DNA of 64,000 nt from Akkermansiaceae bacterium UBA7331 (lineage in GTDB: Bacteria > Verrucomicrobiota > Verrucomicrobiia > Verrucomicrobiales > Akkermansiaceae), in assembly GCA_002471255.1 (NCBI GenBank), contig DKPP01000012.1, positions 65,063-129,062 on the forward strand, in the 5' to 3' direction. Of this stretch, positions 18,890-27,566 are shown one piece after another. The position numbers and the translations under genes are program-made. The notes beneath the pieces were generated by a model. The model was not told where the DNA came from and did no database searches. It saw nothing but the letters and a program-made list of their open reading frames with translations. Positions within the stretch are counted from its first letter, which is position 1; every line of letters begins with the position of its first letter.

Positions 18890-19546
18890 ATGAAGTCCAA
18901 GTCAAAGCATCTTATTCAGCGAGGTTTTACCCTCATTGAAATGCTCATCGTAATGGCTATCATCGTCATTTTAGCCACGCTTGTTATTTCTGCCTATTCT
19001 TATGTAGAAACCACCAAACGTGAAAAATCTGCCGAGCAAATTACGACCAGAGTTTCCCAAGCTTTGGAAGAATACCACCGAGATTTCGGAATTTACCCTT
19101 ATGGTACCGAAGCTCAATTTAATAGTAAAAGCACCAAAGCAATGACAGAAGCGGATGGATCTGAATACAGCTCCAACGTTATCTACAAGGCTCTTTATGG
19201 TGACTATTTAGATAAAGGCGTTCCCGCTAAAAAGGCACACATTTATTATGAAGAGCTCGAACCTTCTAAAGAGGCATCTGCCACTACTCTCGTAACACCT
19301 ATTAATGTACGAGACAAGCAAGGTAAGCAGCGCACTATTCATATTATGCGTGACCCATGGGGTGAGCCTTATCGCTACACACTTGGCTTTGGTCAATCTT
19401 TACCAAACAAGCCAACAGAAACAGGTAAAGGAGTAAATCCTGACTTTGATTTCTGGAGCTTAGGCCAAGATAGCGAAGAAGACCAAGCTAATCCGCATGA
19501 TCCTACAAACGGGGACAACATCGGTAATCAACCTAAGGCTAGATAA
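18890..19546 (+). CDS. gspG: Type II secretion/pilus pseudopilin (GspG-like)
   Basis: The product has 218 residues. The N-terminus holds a prepilin leader followed by the processing motif G-FTLIEMLIVMAIIVILATLV, where cleavage occurs after Gly and Glu5 is present. The long N-terminal helix leads to a globular domain that contains GspG-like features (a DPWGEPYRY segment and acidic residues near the end that could bind calcium). It is longer than a typical major pseudopilin (about 140-150 residues) because of an inserted region at about 75-135. It is the last gene of the set and is followed by a strong terminator. Prepilin peptidase and outer-membrane secretin genes are not in the window. Confidence 0.88.
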   Translation: MKSKSKHLIQRGFTLIEMLIVMAIIVILATLVISAYSYVETTKREKSAEQITTRVSQALEEYHRDFGIYPYGTEAQFNSKSTKAMTEADGSEYSSNVIYKALYGDYLDKGVPAKKAHIYYEELEPSKEASATTLVTPINVRDKQGKQRTIHIMRDPWGEPYRYTLGFGQSLPNKPTETGKGVNPDFDFWSLGQDSEEDQANPHDPTNGDNIGNQPKAR

Positions 19547-19572
19547 TTTTTATCATCATTACGTCTAATCTT

Positions 19573-19613
19573 CAGGCCGGCTTTCGTGAGAAAGTCCGGC
19601 CTGATTTATTATT
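19573..19613 (+). terminator. Terminator after the pseudopilin gene
   Basis: A GC-rich stem (CAGGCCGG plus CTTTC, GTGA loop, GAAAG plus TCCGGCCTG, 19573-19603, one bulged base) is followed by ATTTATTATTT. Confidence 0.8.
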
Positions 19614-19651
19614 TCATCACGTGATCGATCAAGTGATCCTATGAATCAAAC

Positions 19652-19679
19652 TTGACAGATAAATACAAAATCATATGTT
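19652..19679 (+). promoter_or_regulatory. Candidate promoter of the lipoprotein pair
   Basis: A perfect TTGACA at 19652-19657 is followed after 16 bases by TATGTT (19674-19679). The lipoprotein ATG is at 19688, so the leader would be very short. The TTG of this -35 box is also an in-frame alternative start, which I reject. Confidence 0.45.
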
Positions 19680-19687
19680 ATAAGAAT

Positions 19688-20407
19688 ATGCAAAAGTTCT
19701 CACACTACCTTACTTTTTCCATCTATCCCTTAGTGATGTTTTTCGTATCATGTGAAACGGAAGATACGAGCAAGCCCGCCCCTGTGGTTGTTCAGCTATT
19801 TCCTTACGAAGATCGGACACCTACTAGTGATCCTGATGATATTTTAAAAGTATCCGTCGAGTTCGAACCTTATTACAAACGAATCTGTGAAGCGGAAAAT
19901 AAATTTATACATGAACACGAAGAGGATGAATGCCATTGTGGTGATGAGATATTTTACATAAAATTAGGCAGAATCCCTGAAAAGCAACAACAACTTCTCG
20001 TACGGAAATTGGCTTCTCAATACGGTTATAATTCAATTTATTGGTATCATGGATATTCTAAAAATGACCCTTCGTGGTTAATTGATTTTTTAAACCCTAA
20101 AATTAATCATACAAAACGCGGAAATTATGTTCGCAAAAAATTTGCCATACCTATGATTAACAGCGTAGGAAAGGATTATACTAGCAATCTTACTCCGGAG
20201 GATTTTTTTAAGCTTACCTCATTATATGAAGAGATCATAGGCATCAAACCAACCCAGACATACCCACAAATAGATGTAGCTCGACTTAAATCGAGGCTAA
20301 ACGATTTCAAATCAAACAAATATATTGGAGAGAAAATCATTCGACTCAATTGTAAAAATAAAAAAGTAAGAGAGGAGCTTCTCTCAGATAGCGACATAAC
20401 CAACTAA
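19688..20407 (+). CDS. Hypothetical lipoprotein, paralogue 1
   Basis: This 239-residue product has a lipoprotein signal: about 20 hydrophobic residues ending FFVSC, followed by acidic residues. The mature part includes a Cys/His-rich patch (HEHEEDECHCGD) that could bind metal, and a segment LVRKLASQYGYNSIYW that matches LKLMANKYGINTLYL in the next gene. The two are tandem, diverged paralogues of an unrecognised family. The ATG at 19688 is chosen because the signal peptide starts there; the upstream TTG adds residues that do not fit. The gap to the next gene is 15 bases. Confidence 0.6.
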   Translation: MQKFSHYLTFSIYPLVMFFVSCETEDTSKPAPVVVQLFPYEDRTPTSDPDDILKVSVEFEPYYKRICEAENKFIHEHEEDECHCGDEIFYIKLGRIPEKQQQLLVRKLASQYGYNSIYWYHGYSKNDPSWLIDFLNPKINHTKRGNYVRKKFAIPMINSVGKDYTSNLTPEDFFKLTSLYEEIIGIKPTQTYPQIDVARLKSRLNDFKSNKYIGEKIIRLNCKNKKVREELLSDSDITN

Positions 20408-20422
20408 CAAGTAAATATAGAT

Positions 20423-21163
20423 ATGTATCACTCACCATCCAAATTGAAGAAACTCTCGATGATAGGCATTTTGAGTTGTTCTTTTTTCACTCAATGTACC
20501 CCCGAAAAACCACCTATCGAGGCGGAAACCACCCTTGATCCAAGCATTCAACAAAATCCAATCGATTTTTCAGAGGAATTTGGCGTATTTTATCGAGACG
20601 TTTCAAAGGATGACCAAATAAGACAATGTGATATTCAAAGCTATCACAATTACCCAACGGTAAAGCGATTTTTAACATTATCCCCAACTACCCAAGAAGC
20701 CGTATTGAAATTAATGGCAAACAAATATGGGATCAATACACTCTACTTAAATTATCCGGCGGATCAAGACTACTACGATTGGGTGTCTGTTCATCTTAAC
20801 GATCTCAAGACGAAATCATCCAAAATCAATGAACCGGACACAGCCACTAAACCGGCAAAAAAACGCATTACCCAAACCATAAAACCAACCGCTTCACTAC
20901 TTAGCTCTTCAAGGAGCAGCGCCAAAATGAAGGATTTTTTCTTATATGAACAAATCTATGCATTATCACATGAAGCGACACAACAGAACTTTGAAACAAA
21001 TGCTCAGCAAATAGATCAGCTTCTCAATTTATTGGAAAAACAAAGTGACGACAAACGTAAAAGTTATTTGGCAGCACTGAAAATCATAGCTGATGCCAAA
21101 CTAGGCAATCAATTTTTACTACGCATTGAAGAAAAGAAACCGGTTTTACCTTCTCAGCAATAA
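20423..21163 (+). CDS. Hypothetical lipoprotein, paralogue 2
   Basis: This 246-residue protein starts with a basic N-terminus, a hydrophobic stretch and a lipobox-like FFTQC. The mature part shares with the preceding product the pattern L-x-x-P-x-x-Q followed by a K-L-(A/M)-(S/A)-x-(Q/K)-YG-x-N-(S/T)-(I/L)-Y helix. The C-terminal half is helical and Gln/Lys-rich and lacks the Cys/His-rich patch of its neighbour. No known family is recognised. It ends at a terminator before the autotransporter gene. Confidence 0.58.
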   Translation: MYHSPSKLKKLSMIGILSCSFFTQCTPEKPPIEAETTLDPSIQQNPIDFSEEFGVFYRDVSKDDQIRQCDIQSYHNYPTVKRFLTLSPTTQEAVLKLMANKYGINTLYLNYPADQDYYDWVSVHLNDLKTKSSKINEPDTATKPAKKRITQTIKPTASLLSSSRSSAKMKDFFLYEQIYALSHEATQQNFETNAQQIDQLLNLLEKQSDDKRKSYLAALKIIADAKLGNQFLLRIEEKKPVLPSQQ

Positions 21164-21177
21164 ATCGTATTTATTAT

Positions 21178-21205
21178 CCTCTATTCTTTTGAATAGGGGA
21201 TTTTT
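21178..21205 (+). terminator. Terminator after the lipoprotein pair
   Basis: The stem CCTCTATTC / GAATAGGGG with a TTTT loop (21178-21199) is followed by ATTTTT. Confidence 0.7.
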
Positions 21206-21363
21206 CATTTAATGGTTCCCAAAAATAAGACCATTGCTGTTATTAAACAATAAATTTTAGAATATTATGATAAATTTCAAAAAATGATGAAATCCTACTG
21301 ACAAAAATGTAAGCATGATGAAAACTATACTGATTATTGTTAATTATTATTGCACCAAGAATC

Positions 21364-24300
21364 ATGAAATTACATTTACCACTTGCTTTGCTAGGAGCAA
21401 TACTAACTACCTTACCATCACTCTCTGCAACCACATATACGCCATCAACCTCATTAGGAAATGTGATGTATGTAGGCGATTCAATCACACATGGCTATGG
21501 AAGTGCCTCTTACAGATGGGCATTGCATAAAATTTTTGCAGACAATGGCATTTCATATAATAGTGTTGGTGTAAATACAGGAAATGCTTCAGGGGGAGTA
21601 GCCTCAGGCAGTATTTATGGTGGAGTTTCTTTTAACAATGTCCATTCCGCTCAATCTAGCGCTCGCGCTTATGAAATAGCCGGTCGTAAAAAAGGAGGCA
21701 GATTTGGTAATTCCAATATTCAAAACTGGTTAGGTCAATCTGACATTAAAAACGATGGCAACACCTATACAGGGTCCATCTTTGACGGGCAAACAGGCAA
21801 TCAAGCTTTACCTGATAACTTTTTCCTCATGATCGGCACCAATGATTTACTTTCAGAAAGTGCAGGTACGATCGAACAAAGAGCGGAAACATTACTGGGA
21901 GACGTACAAACCATCGTTAATTCCATGAAATTGGCCAATCCTGAAGCTAATATCATTTTAACAACGATTCCTTGCTGGACTACGCATAGTAATAACAATA
22001 CAGATAGCATCCATCAAGCTGTTGCCGATTATAACACGACTCTTCAAACATGGGTAAACGATCAAACAAACGTAAGCTTAATTGATGTCAACAAAGGCAT
22101 CATTGACGTTGCTTCGGATAAACCGTTTTTTGGAGTTACTTCCATGTTTAATAGACCCGGTAGCGATGGCTTACACCCGAATGCCCAGGGAGATCTTATT
22201 ATTGGCGGTAATATAGCCAAAGGAATGGGATACGCCGGTCGCACCGCAGGGCAATTAAGAAAAGGCAATAGCCAATTAGATATTAACTTTTACGAAAATG
22301 GTTCATTATCTATCGGTAACATCGCAGATTTGACCAATAAAGGATTCCAATCAAGCAACATCTCTATTGCCAACAATAAAATCAATTTCGGCAATCAAGG
22401 TCTCAGCTCTTTATCCTATACATGGGCCCCTGATACGGATTTGACCAAGGGATTCACCTTTGACATGAATCTAAGCTTGGGCAATGGTGCTACAGACGGA
22501 TGGAACACCACGGATCAGTTTAGCGTCTCTCTCGGTACGGATTCATTCTATGGCACTTTAAATGTCAATGAAGCCTATATTCAATGGGGTTCTACCATTT
22601 TGTATTCCACCGACATGTCCACGAATACGGAAAACATCCGAGTAGCTTATGTTAACGGAGATGCAGCTAACGGTTTAACTCAAGGCTATTATGTTTGGTT
22701 AGGAGATATGCTTATTGGTGAAGGATTAAGCGTAACACAAGGATCGGGCTTTAACGGTTTAACTATTCAATATAACGGTTCGGGAAATGCGTCCTTAAAT
22801 GACATCGCCCTAAATGGCTCAGGTTCCTACGCTCCGACAAGCAACGGTATGCAAAATGGCGATAACTCATACATTGCTAACCCGGACAATGGTAATATGG
22901 GGATGCAACCTGGCATGGTAGAATGGAAAACCGAAGGTTTCACCGCCGAATCAACCAATTTAATCGCTTCCGGTGTCTTTAATATCAGAGAAAACATTAC
23001 GGGAGCAGTAAGTGGCGCGGGTAACATTATTTCTGGTACAGTGACTTCAGGCTCTGCTACAAATATATATGCCAATCAGAATAATTATACCGGTGATGTT
23101 TGGGCAACCATTAGCGGAGGTAATGCAACATCTTGGGTTGGCGCTCATTCAAGCGGTACTCTCACTGGTGATGTCTATTTAAGGCTTACTGATAACTTTA
23201 CAGGCACTACCACTGTGTTTGGTGGAGTTAATGCTACTAAAATCAATGGTAATGTATATCTTGAGCTATCGGCAGCGAATGCCACCTATGGCAGTTTTAC
23301 AGGCAACGCCGGTAAAGAATCAAGCATAGTAGGTTCTTATCAAACCGATATCACCGGTAATGTAAGTATCGTCATTAACGCCGGTAACTTTCAAAACCAA
23401 GTCATGGCCGGCATCCATACCGGAAATAAAACCATTACCGGCAACACCTTTATGTATGTTAATGGTGGCACGATCGGTAGCGATGTTATGGCAGGCGGTC
23501 TCGTAGGAACTATCACAGGTAACACGACTACCTACGTTTCCGGGGGAACTATTCTCGGCAACATCTATGGGGGCGGCAAAGGAGGCACCATCCAAGGCAC
23601 CACTAATGTAATCATTGACGGCAACCAAGCCATTATCAAAAATGGTGATACTTGGGGCACGATTTCTGCCGGCAATAGCACTGCCAACATCAATAGTGAC
23701 TCATCCGTAACAATTGCCAATTTAAGCGCCGGCAATTTAGAAAACGGCTTCGACAAATTTGCAGGCACTATCTCCGGTGGCAATAAAGCCCAGGATAGTA
23801 CAGCTACTCGCAGCTTGATCCTCGATCACGTCACGCTTGACTCATTTAAAGCCACTTTAATCAATTTTGACTCCATTACCGTTAAAAATGGTACCGATAC
23901 GTCATTAACTTCATTAGGTGGTGCTACTCATTTAGCAATTGATGCAACCAGTCGTTTGACATTTACTTCATACTTAGATACTGCCTTAACCTCTACCGAA
24001 TTATCAGGTGCCATTGCATTTGATATCAAAGATGGTGGCACATTCCAATTAGGCGCACTAAAAGGAACCATCGACCAATCCTTCATTAATACCGGCAAAA
24101 ATAAAGATTTTGTTTTGGAATTGACGCAAGGTATCGCCGCAGATGGAGACCAACTAATCTATGCCGGTCAAATTTATGGTGATGGGCAAATCGTTAAATC
24201 AGGAAAGCATCATTTAACTATCGGGGGCCTTGTTCAAGCCTCAGCATTAACCGTCAATGAAGGTCAATTAACATTAACCAACTCTATTAACGATATTGCA

Positions 24301-26400
24301 GGCAAATTAACTGTCACCAATCAATCGGGCCTGCATTTAGGTGCGGACGATGACACCAAATCCATTTCCGCTAAAATAACCATGGTAGATACTCTTCAAT
24401 TGGATGAAGGTAGTTCTATTTCGTTAAAGGAAAACCATATATTGAGCATCCTCAATAAGGAAGGTGCCGATATCGTGATGAATGGAGACATTACAGGTAA
24501 AGGTCTCTTAGACATTGATAAAGGTAAATTTGCGTTAGGCACAGGAACTTTAGACGAAACTTTATCGGTTTCTACTTCCAAAGAGGCTACTTTTAGCATC
24601 AATAAAAATATCACCTTAAATAGTATTCTCAGTTCCGGCACTCTCGATCTGGGACAAAACAACACCCTAAGTTTAGGTGGTCTTTCAAGCACAATTGAAG
24701 GAGCTATTGAAGGTAGTGGCACAATTGTGCAAAATGGAGCGGATACAGCTACAACCTTAATCGGCGCGGGCAACAATCAAGTGGATCTAGTCCTGAATCA
24801 AGGTTCCTTTATCCTATCAGGTGGAGAAACCAGCGGAGCACTCAGTTATGGCAACGTGCAAATAATGCAGGGTTCATTAGCATTGGGAGATGGGCTTCAA
24901 AAACCGGATGCAACATTTACTTCGTTGCAAATGGATTCAGGCACCACGCTAAAAGTTGTTTATAGCGAAGGAACACAAGCGGGTATTTCCTCTCCGGTAG
25001 CAATTAAAACCGAAGGAGCTGCTCAATTAGGTGATGTCGCTTTAGATATTACCACATCGGTAAATAACTTTACGGATTATGATCCGAATGGATTCCAATT
25101 CACCTTAATAGAAGGTGCTACAGGAGAAGCAAGCATCGGTAACTATACCTTGACTATGGGCTTCTTGAGCTCTTTGTTCAATTGGTCCGTTATCGCTGAC
25201 GGCACTGATATCGTCATGAAGGGTAAATTATCCACTGATGATTATTTCACTCAGGCAGGTGGCACACATAATTCAATGTCCGCCGGTAAATTGATGGACT
25301 TTGCCCGTAACTTCATTGCTACCGATAGCCAATCCGTCTTATATGCCTTGGCTGATGCCGTAGCTAGAGATATCGATACCGGCAAACTTGATTCTGCAAA
25401 CAAAAAGTTATCTGCTAGTGTTGGTACGTCCTTAACCAGTATGGGATTGGCTCAACACGGAGCCATGAGAGAACAAATGGAATGGATTCGAAATCGTACC
25501 GTCACAATGGGATTACCTCAAAATGTACAATACGATAAAGATGACATCCCCTCATATAATATGTGGGTACAAGGCACCGGATCATACAAAAACCTAAGTG
25601 AATCAATAGATGAAAGCGGTTATAGCCTTTCGACATGGGGTTCGACTGTTGGTTTTGATGTAAATGTAAGCGAAGTTTGGACTCTTGGTATGGCATTCAC
25701 TGCAAACTTTGGCACCTTACATGCCAAAGCGGCCGATTCAGCCAAAGGAGATTTAGATTCATATTATCTCAACTTCTTTGCACGAGCTCAGCAAAAAGCA
25801 TGGTCTCAAACCATTTTGCTAACGGGTAGCTGGAGCCGAGCCAAGCTTGATCGTGATGTAAATTATGATTTAGGTTCATACACAACTCATGGCAAAACTG
25901 ACGGTAAAGGCTTTGCCGCCATGTATGAACTTGCTTATGATTTTTATCTAAATGAATCAAAATCTTGCATTTTACAACCTATCTTCAATGCATCGATTGT
26001 TTCCACACGCATGGATGGCTATGATGAATCAGCAGAACATAACGCAGGATTAAAAGTAGGCAATCAAGACATGACTACCACAACCTTAGCCATGGGCGGA
26101 CGTATTATGGGATTGTTCGGCAATAATCTATTTGGTCGAGAATCTTATGGTGAATTCCGCCTCAACGTTGCAACGGATATGGGAGATGATCGCAGTACTG
26201 CTGACATGGCCTATCTTGCTGCTCCGGGAATGGGTCAATCCATCCGTAGTACAAAAGTAGGCAGAACCGCTTTACAAATGGGAGCAGCTCTCAGCGTACC
26301 AATCAACAACCAAAGTTCATTTTTCGTTGACGTAAACGCTGATTTTAGGAATAAACAAGAGAGCGTTAACGGAAGTTTGGGTTATCGCTATAATTTTTAA
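21364..26400 (+). CDS. Autotransporter with N-terminal SGNH (GDSL-like) esterase domain
   Basis: This 1678-residue surface protein starts with a signal peptide (about 1-22, ending SLSA). An SGNH hydrolase domain (about 30-290) follows: nucleophile Ser40 in VGDSIT, block III Asn160 in IGTND, and the Asp268/His271 pair in SDGLHPNAQGD. A beta-sandwich domain (about 305-500) resembles one in the third esterase of this locus. A long Gly/Asn/Thr-rich passenger with beta-helix-like repeats (GNTTTYVSGGT-type units, clearest at about 540-800) continues to about 1380. The last roughly 280 residues form an autotransporter barrel, with alternating strands and a final Phe (GSLGYRYNF). The esterase should thus face outward; the substrate is unknown but acetylated sialic acid or other acylated glycans fit the neighbours. 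I chose ATG 21364 over TTG 21337 because it opens the signal peptide. The next gene starts 11 bases downstream. Confidence 0.85.
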   Translation: MKLHLPLALLGAILTTLPSLSATTYTPSTSLGNVMYVGDSITHGYGSASYRWALHKIFADNGISYNSVGVNTGNASGGVASGSIYGGVSFNNVHSAQSSARAYEIAGRKKGGRFGNSNIQNWLGQSDIKNDGNTYTGSIFDGQTGNQALPDNFFLMIGTNDLLSESAGTIEQRAETLLGDVQTIVNSMKLANPEANIILTTIPCWTTHSNNNTDSIHQAVADYNTTLQTWVNDQTNVSLIDVNKGIIDVASDKPFFGVTSMFNRPGSDGLHPNAQGDLIIGGNIAKGMGYAGRTAGQLRKGNSQLDINFYENGSLSIGNIADLTNKGFQSSNISIANNKINFGNQGLSSLSYTWAPDTDLTKGFTFDMNLSLGNGATDGWNTTDQFSVSLGTDSFYGTLNVNEAYIQWGSTILYSTDMSTNTENIRVAYVNGDAANGLTQGYYVWLGDMLIGEGLSVTQGSGFNGLTIQYNGSGNASLNDIALNGSGSYAPTSNGMQNGDNSYIANPDNGNMGMQPGMVEWKTEGFTAESTNLIASGVFNIRENITGAVSGAGNIISGTVTSGSATNIYANQNNYTGDVWATISGGNATSWVGAHSSGTLTGDVYLRLTDNFTGTTTVFGGVNATKINGNVYLELSAANATYGSFTGNAGKESSIVGSYQTDITGNVSIVINAGNFQNQVMAGIHTGNKTITGNTFMYVNGGTIGSDVMAGGLVGTITGNTTTYVSGGTILGNIYGGGKGGTIQGTTNVIIDGNQAIIKNGDTWGTISAGNSTANINSDSSVTIANLSAGNLENGFDKFAGTISGGNKAQDSTATRSLILDHVTLDSFKATLINFDSITVKNGTDTSLTSLGGATHLAIDATSRLTFTSYLDTALTSTELSGAIAFDIKDGGTFQLGALKGTIDQSFINTGKNKDFVLELTQGIAADGDQLIYAGQIYGDGQIVKSGKHHLTIGGLVQASALTVNEGQLTLTNSINDIAGKLTVTNQSGLHLGADDDTKSISAKITMVDTLQLDEGSSISLKENHILSILNKEGADIVMNGDITGKGLLDIDKGKFALGTGTLDETLSVSTSKEATFSINKNITLNSILSSGTLDLGQNNTLSLGGLSSTIEGAIEGSGTIVQNGADTATTLIGAGNNQVDLVLNQGSFILSGGETSGALSYGNVQIMQGSLALGDGLQKPDATFTSLQMDSGTTLKVVYSEGTQAGISSPVAIKTEGAAQLGDVALDITTSVNNFTDYDPNGFQFTLIEGATGEASIGNYTLTMGFLSSLFNWSVIADGTDIVMKGKLSTDDYFTQAGGTHNSMSAGKLMDFARNFIATDSQSVLYALADAVARDIDTGKLDSANKKLSASVGTSLTSMGLAQHGAMREQMEWIRNRTVTMGLPQNVQYDKDDIPSYNMWVQGTGSYKNLSESIDESGYSLSTWGSTVGFDVNVSEVWTLGMAFTANFGTLHAKAADSAKGDLDSYYLNFFARAQQKAWSQTILLTGSWSRAKLDRDVNYDLGSYTTHGKTDGKGFAAMYELAYDFYLNESKSCILQPIFNASIVSTRMDGYDESAEHNAGLKVGNQDMTTTTLAMGGRIMGLFGNNLFGRESYGEFRLNVATDMGDDRSTADMAYLAAPGMGQSIRSTKVGRTALQMGAALSVPINNQSSFFVDVNADFRNKQESVNGSLGYRYNF

Positions 26401-26411
26401 AATATTTCACT

Positions 26412-27395
26412 ATGAGCATATTACGATCAACACTAATTATTCTATCGGCTTTTACCGGGAATCTCCTTTTTGGAGATTCCGTCAAAGTTGCATGTGTAGG
26501 GGACAGTATCACCATCGGGTTAGGCCTTAATAGTCCAACCAAGGCATACCCAAGTTACCTTAGCATACTTTTGGGCAAAAACTTCGAGGTGAAAAATTTT
26601 GGTAATTCCGGAAAAACCGCCGGTGATTTCCCTAGCGAAAAGAATCGCGGACGTTGGTACGGCGATACACAGGAACACAAACGAGCAATCGAATTCAAAC
26701 CTGATATTTTCATTTGCAATCTTGGCATCAATGATACCGGAGCTTGGTGGAATCCCAATGAATTCAAATCAGGCTATGAAAATTTGCTAAAGCAATGGAA
26801 ACAAAGTAACGAAAAAGCTAAATTCTTTAGTTGGGGTTTATTAGGTCCTGATTTTCGAGGAGCAAAAGGCGTTGACAATTATCCGGGTAATGTTTTTTCC
26901 CCAATTTTTGAATACAGCAACCAAGATCATGGCACCTCTATCAACCGCAAGGCAGCGGAAGAACTTATTAAAAAAATTGCCATTTCAAATAAAATGCAAT
27001 TATTTGATACCTATACCCCACTTGCCAAGCATCCGGAATGGTACAAAGATGGTCTTCACCCAACGGAAGAAGGAGCAAAAAGAATTGCTGAAATTACATT
27101 CGCAACTTTAGTCAAAAATCTCAACATTCCACAAAAGGAAGCTGTCAGCATCGTAAAAAACAACACGATGATCATTCACAATCCCCATGAAGAAGGAATC
27201 CTTCTTGATCCCATTAAAGTTATCTCGGCAAAAAACAACAAGGTAGTTTTTTCATTCGATAAAAATACAGTCCTATTTCCCGGTGAAACTTTATCAATCG
27301 ATATCACAGATAAACGCGATGAAGTCAAAATTAATAGTAACTCCTGTTATTATCCGGGTAACGCAACCGATTTAAAACTAAAGTCTCAAAAATAA
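26412..27395 (+). CDS. Secreted SGNH/GDSL hydrolase
   Basis: The product has 327 residues. A signal peptide (first about 20 residues) leads into an SGNH fold with the nucleophile Ser32 in VGDSIT, block II Gly in NFGNSGKT, block III GINDT, and the catalytic Asp/His pair in KDGLHPTEEG. After about residue 235 comes a small beta-rich C-terminal domain. Sialate O-acetylesterases and related carbohydrate esterases share this layout, and the gene lies directly between an esterase-autotransporter and a sialidase. Sialate O-acetylesterase activity is therefore a reasonable inference, not shown by the sequence. It is only 11 bases downstream of the autotransporter gene, so it is probably in the same transcript. 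Confidence 0.82.
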   Translation: MSILRSTLIILSAFTGNLLFGDSVKVACVGDSITIGLGLNSPTKAYPSYLSILLGKNFEVKNFGNSGKTAGDFPSEKNRGRWYGDTQEHKRAIEFKPDIFICNLGINDTGAWWNPNEFKSGYENLLKQWKQSNEKAKFFSWGLLGPDFRGAKGVDNYPGNVFSPIFEYSNQDHGTSINRKAAEELIKKIAISNKMQLFDTYTPLAKHPEWYKDGLHPTEEGAKRIAEITFATLVKNLNIPQKEAVSIVKNNTMIIHNPHEEGILLDPIKVISAKNNKVVFSFDKNTVLFPGETLSIDITDKRDEVKINSNSCYYPGNATDLKLKSQK

Positions 27396-27422
27396 TATTC
27401 CCCTTAAAAATTAGCCTAAATA

Positions 27423-27470
27423 TTAACCCAATATGCTGATAACCACAGCGTATTGGGTTAAAAAATATTT
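27423..27470 (+). terminator. Hairpin after the second esterase gene
   Basis: A 14-bp stem (TTAACCCAATATGC with GCGTATTGGGTTAA, one G-T pair, 27423-27461) lies between the esterase and sialidase genes. The following AAAATATTT is only a weak U-tract, so termination may be partial. Confidence 0.5.
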
Positions 27471-27493
27471 CACAACATTCATACCGCTAAATC

Positions 27494-27521
27494 TTTACAT
27501 ACAAGTTATGTTATGCATAAT
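27494..27521 (+). promoter_or_regulatory. Candidate sialidase promoter
   Basis: TTTACA (27494-27499), a 16-base spacer and CATAAT (27516-27521) lie 45 bases before the sialidase ATG, after the hairpin that closes the upstream gene pair. Confidence 0.4.
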
Positions 27522-27566
27522 ACGATGAAGAATTAGCGTCCTCACTATATCAATCATTTTTATCAC

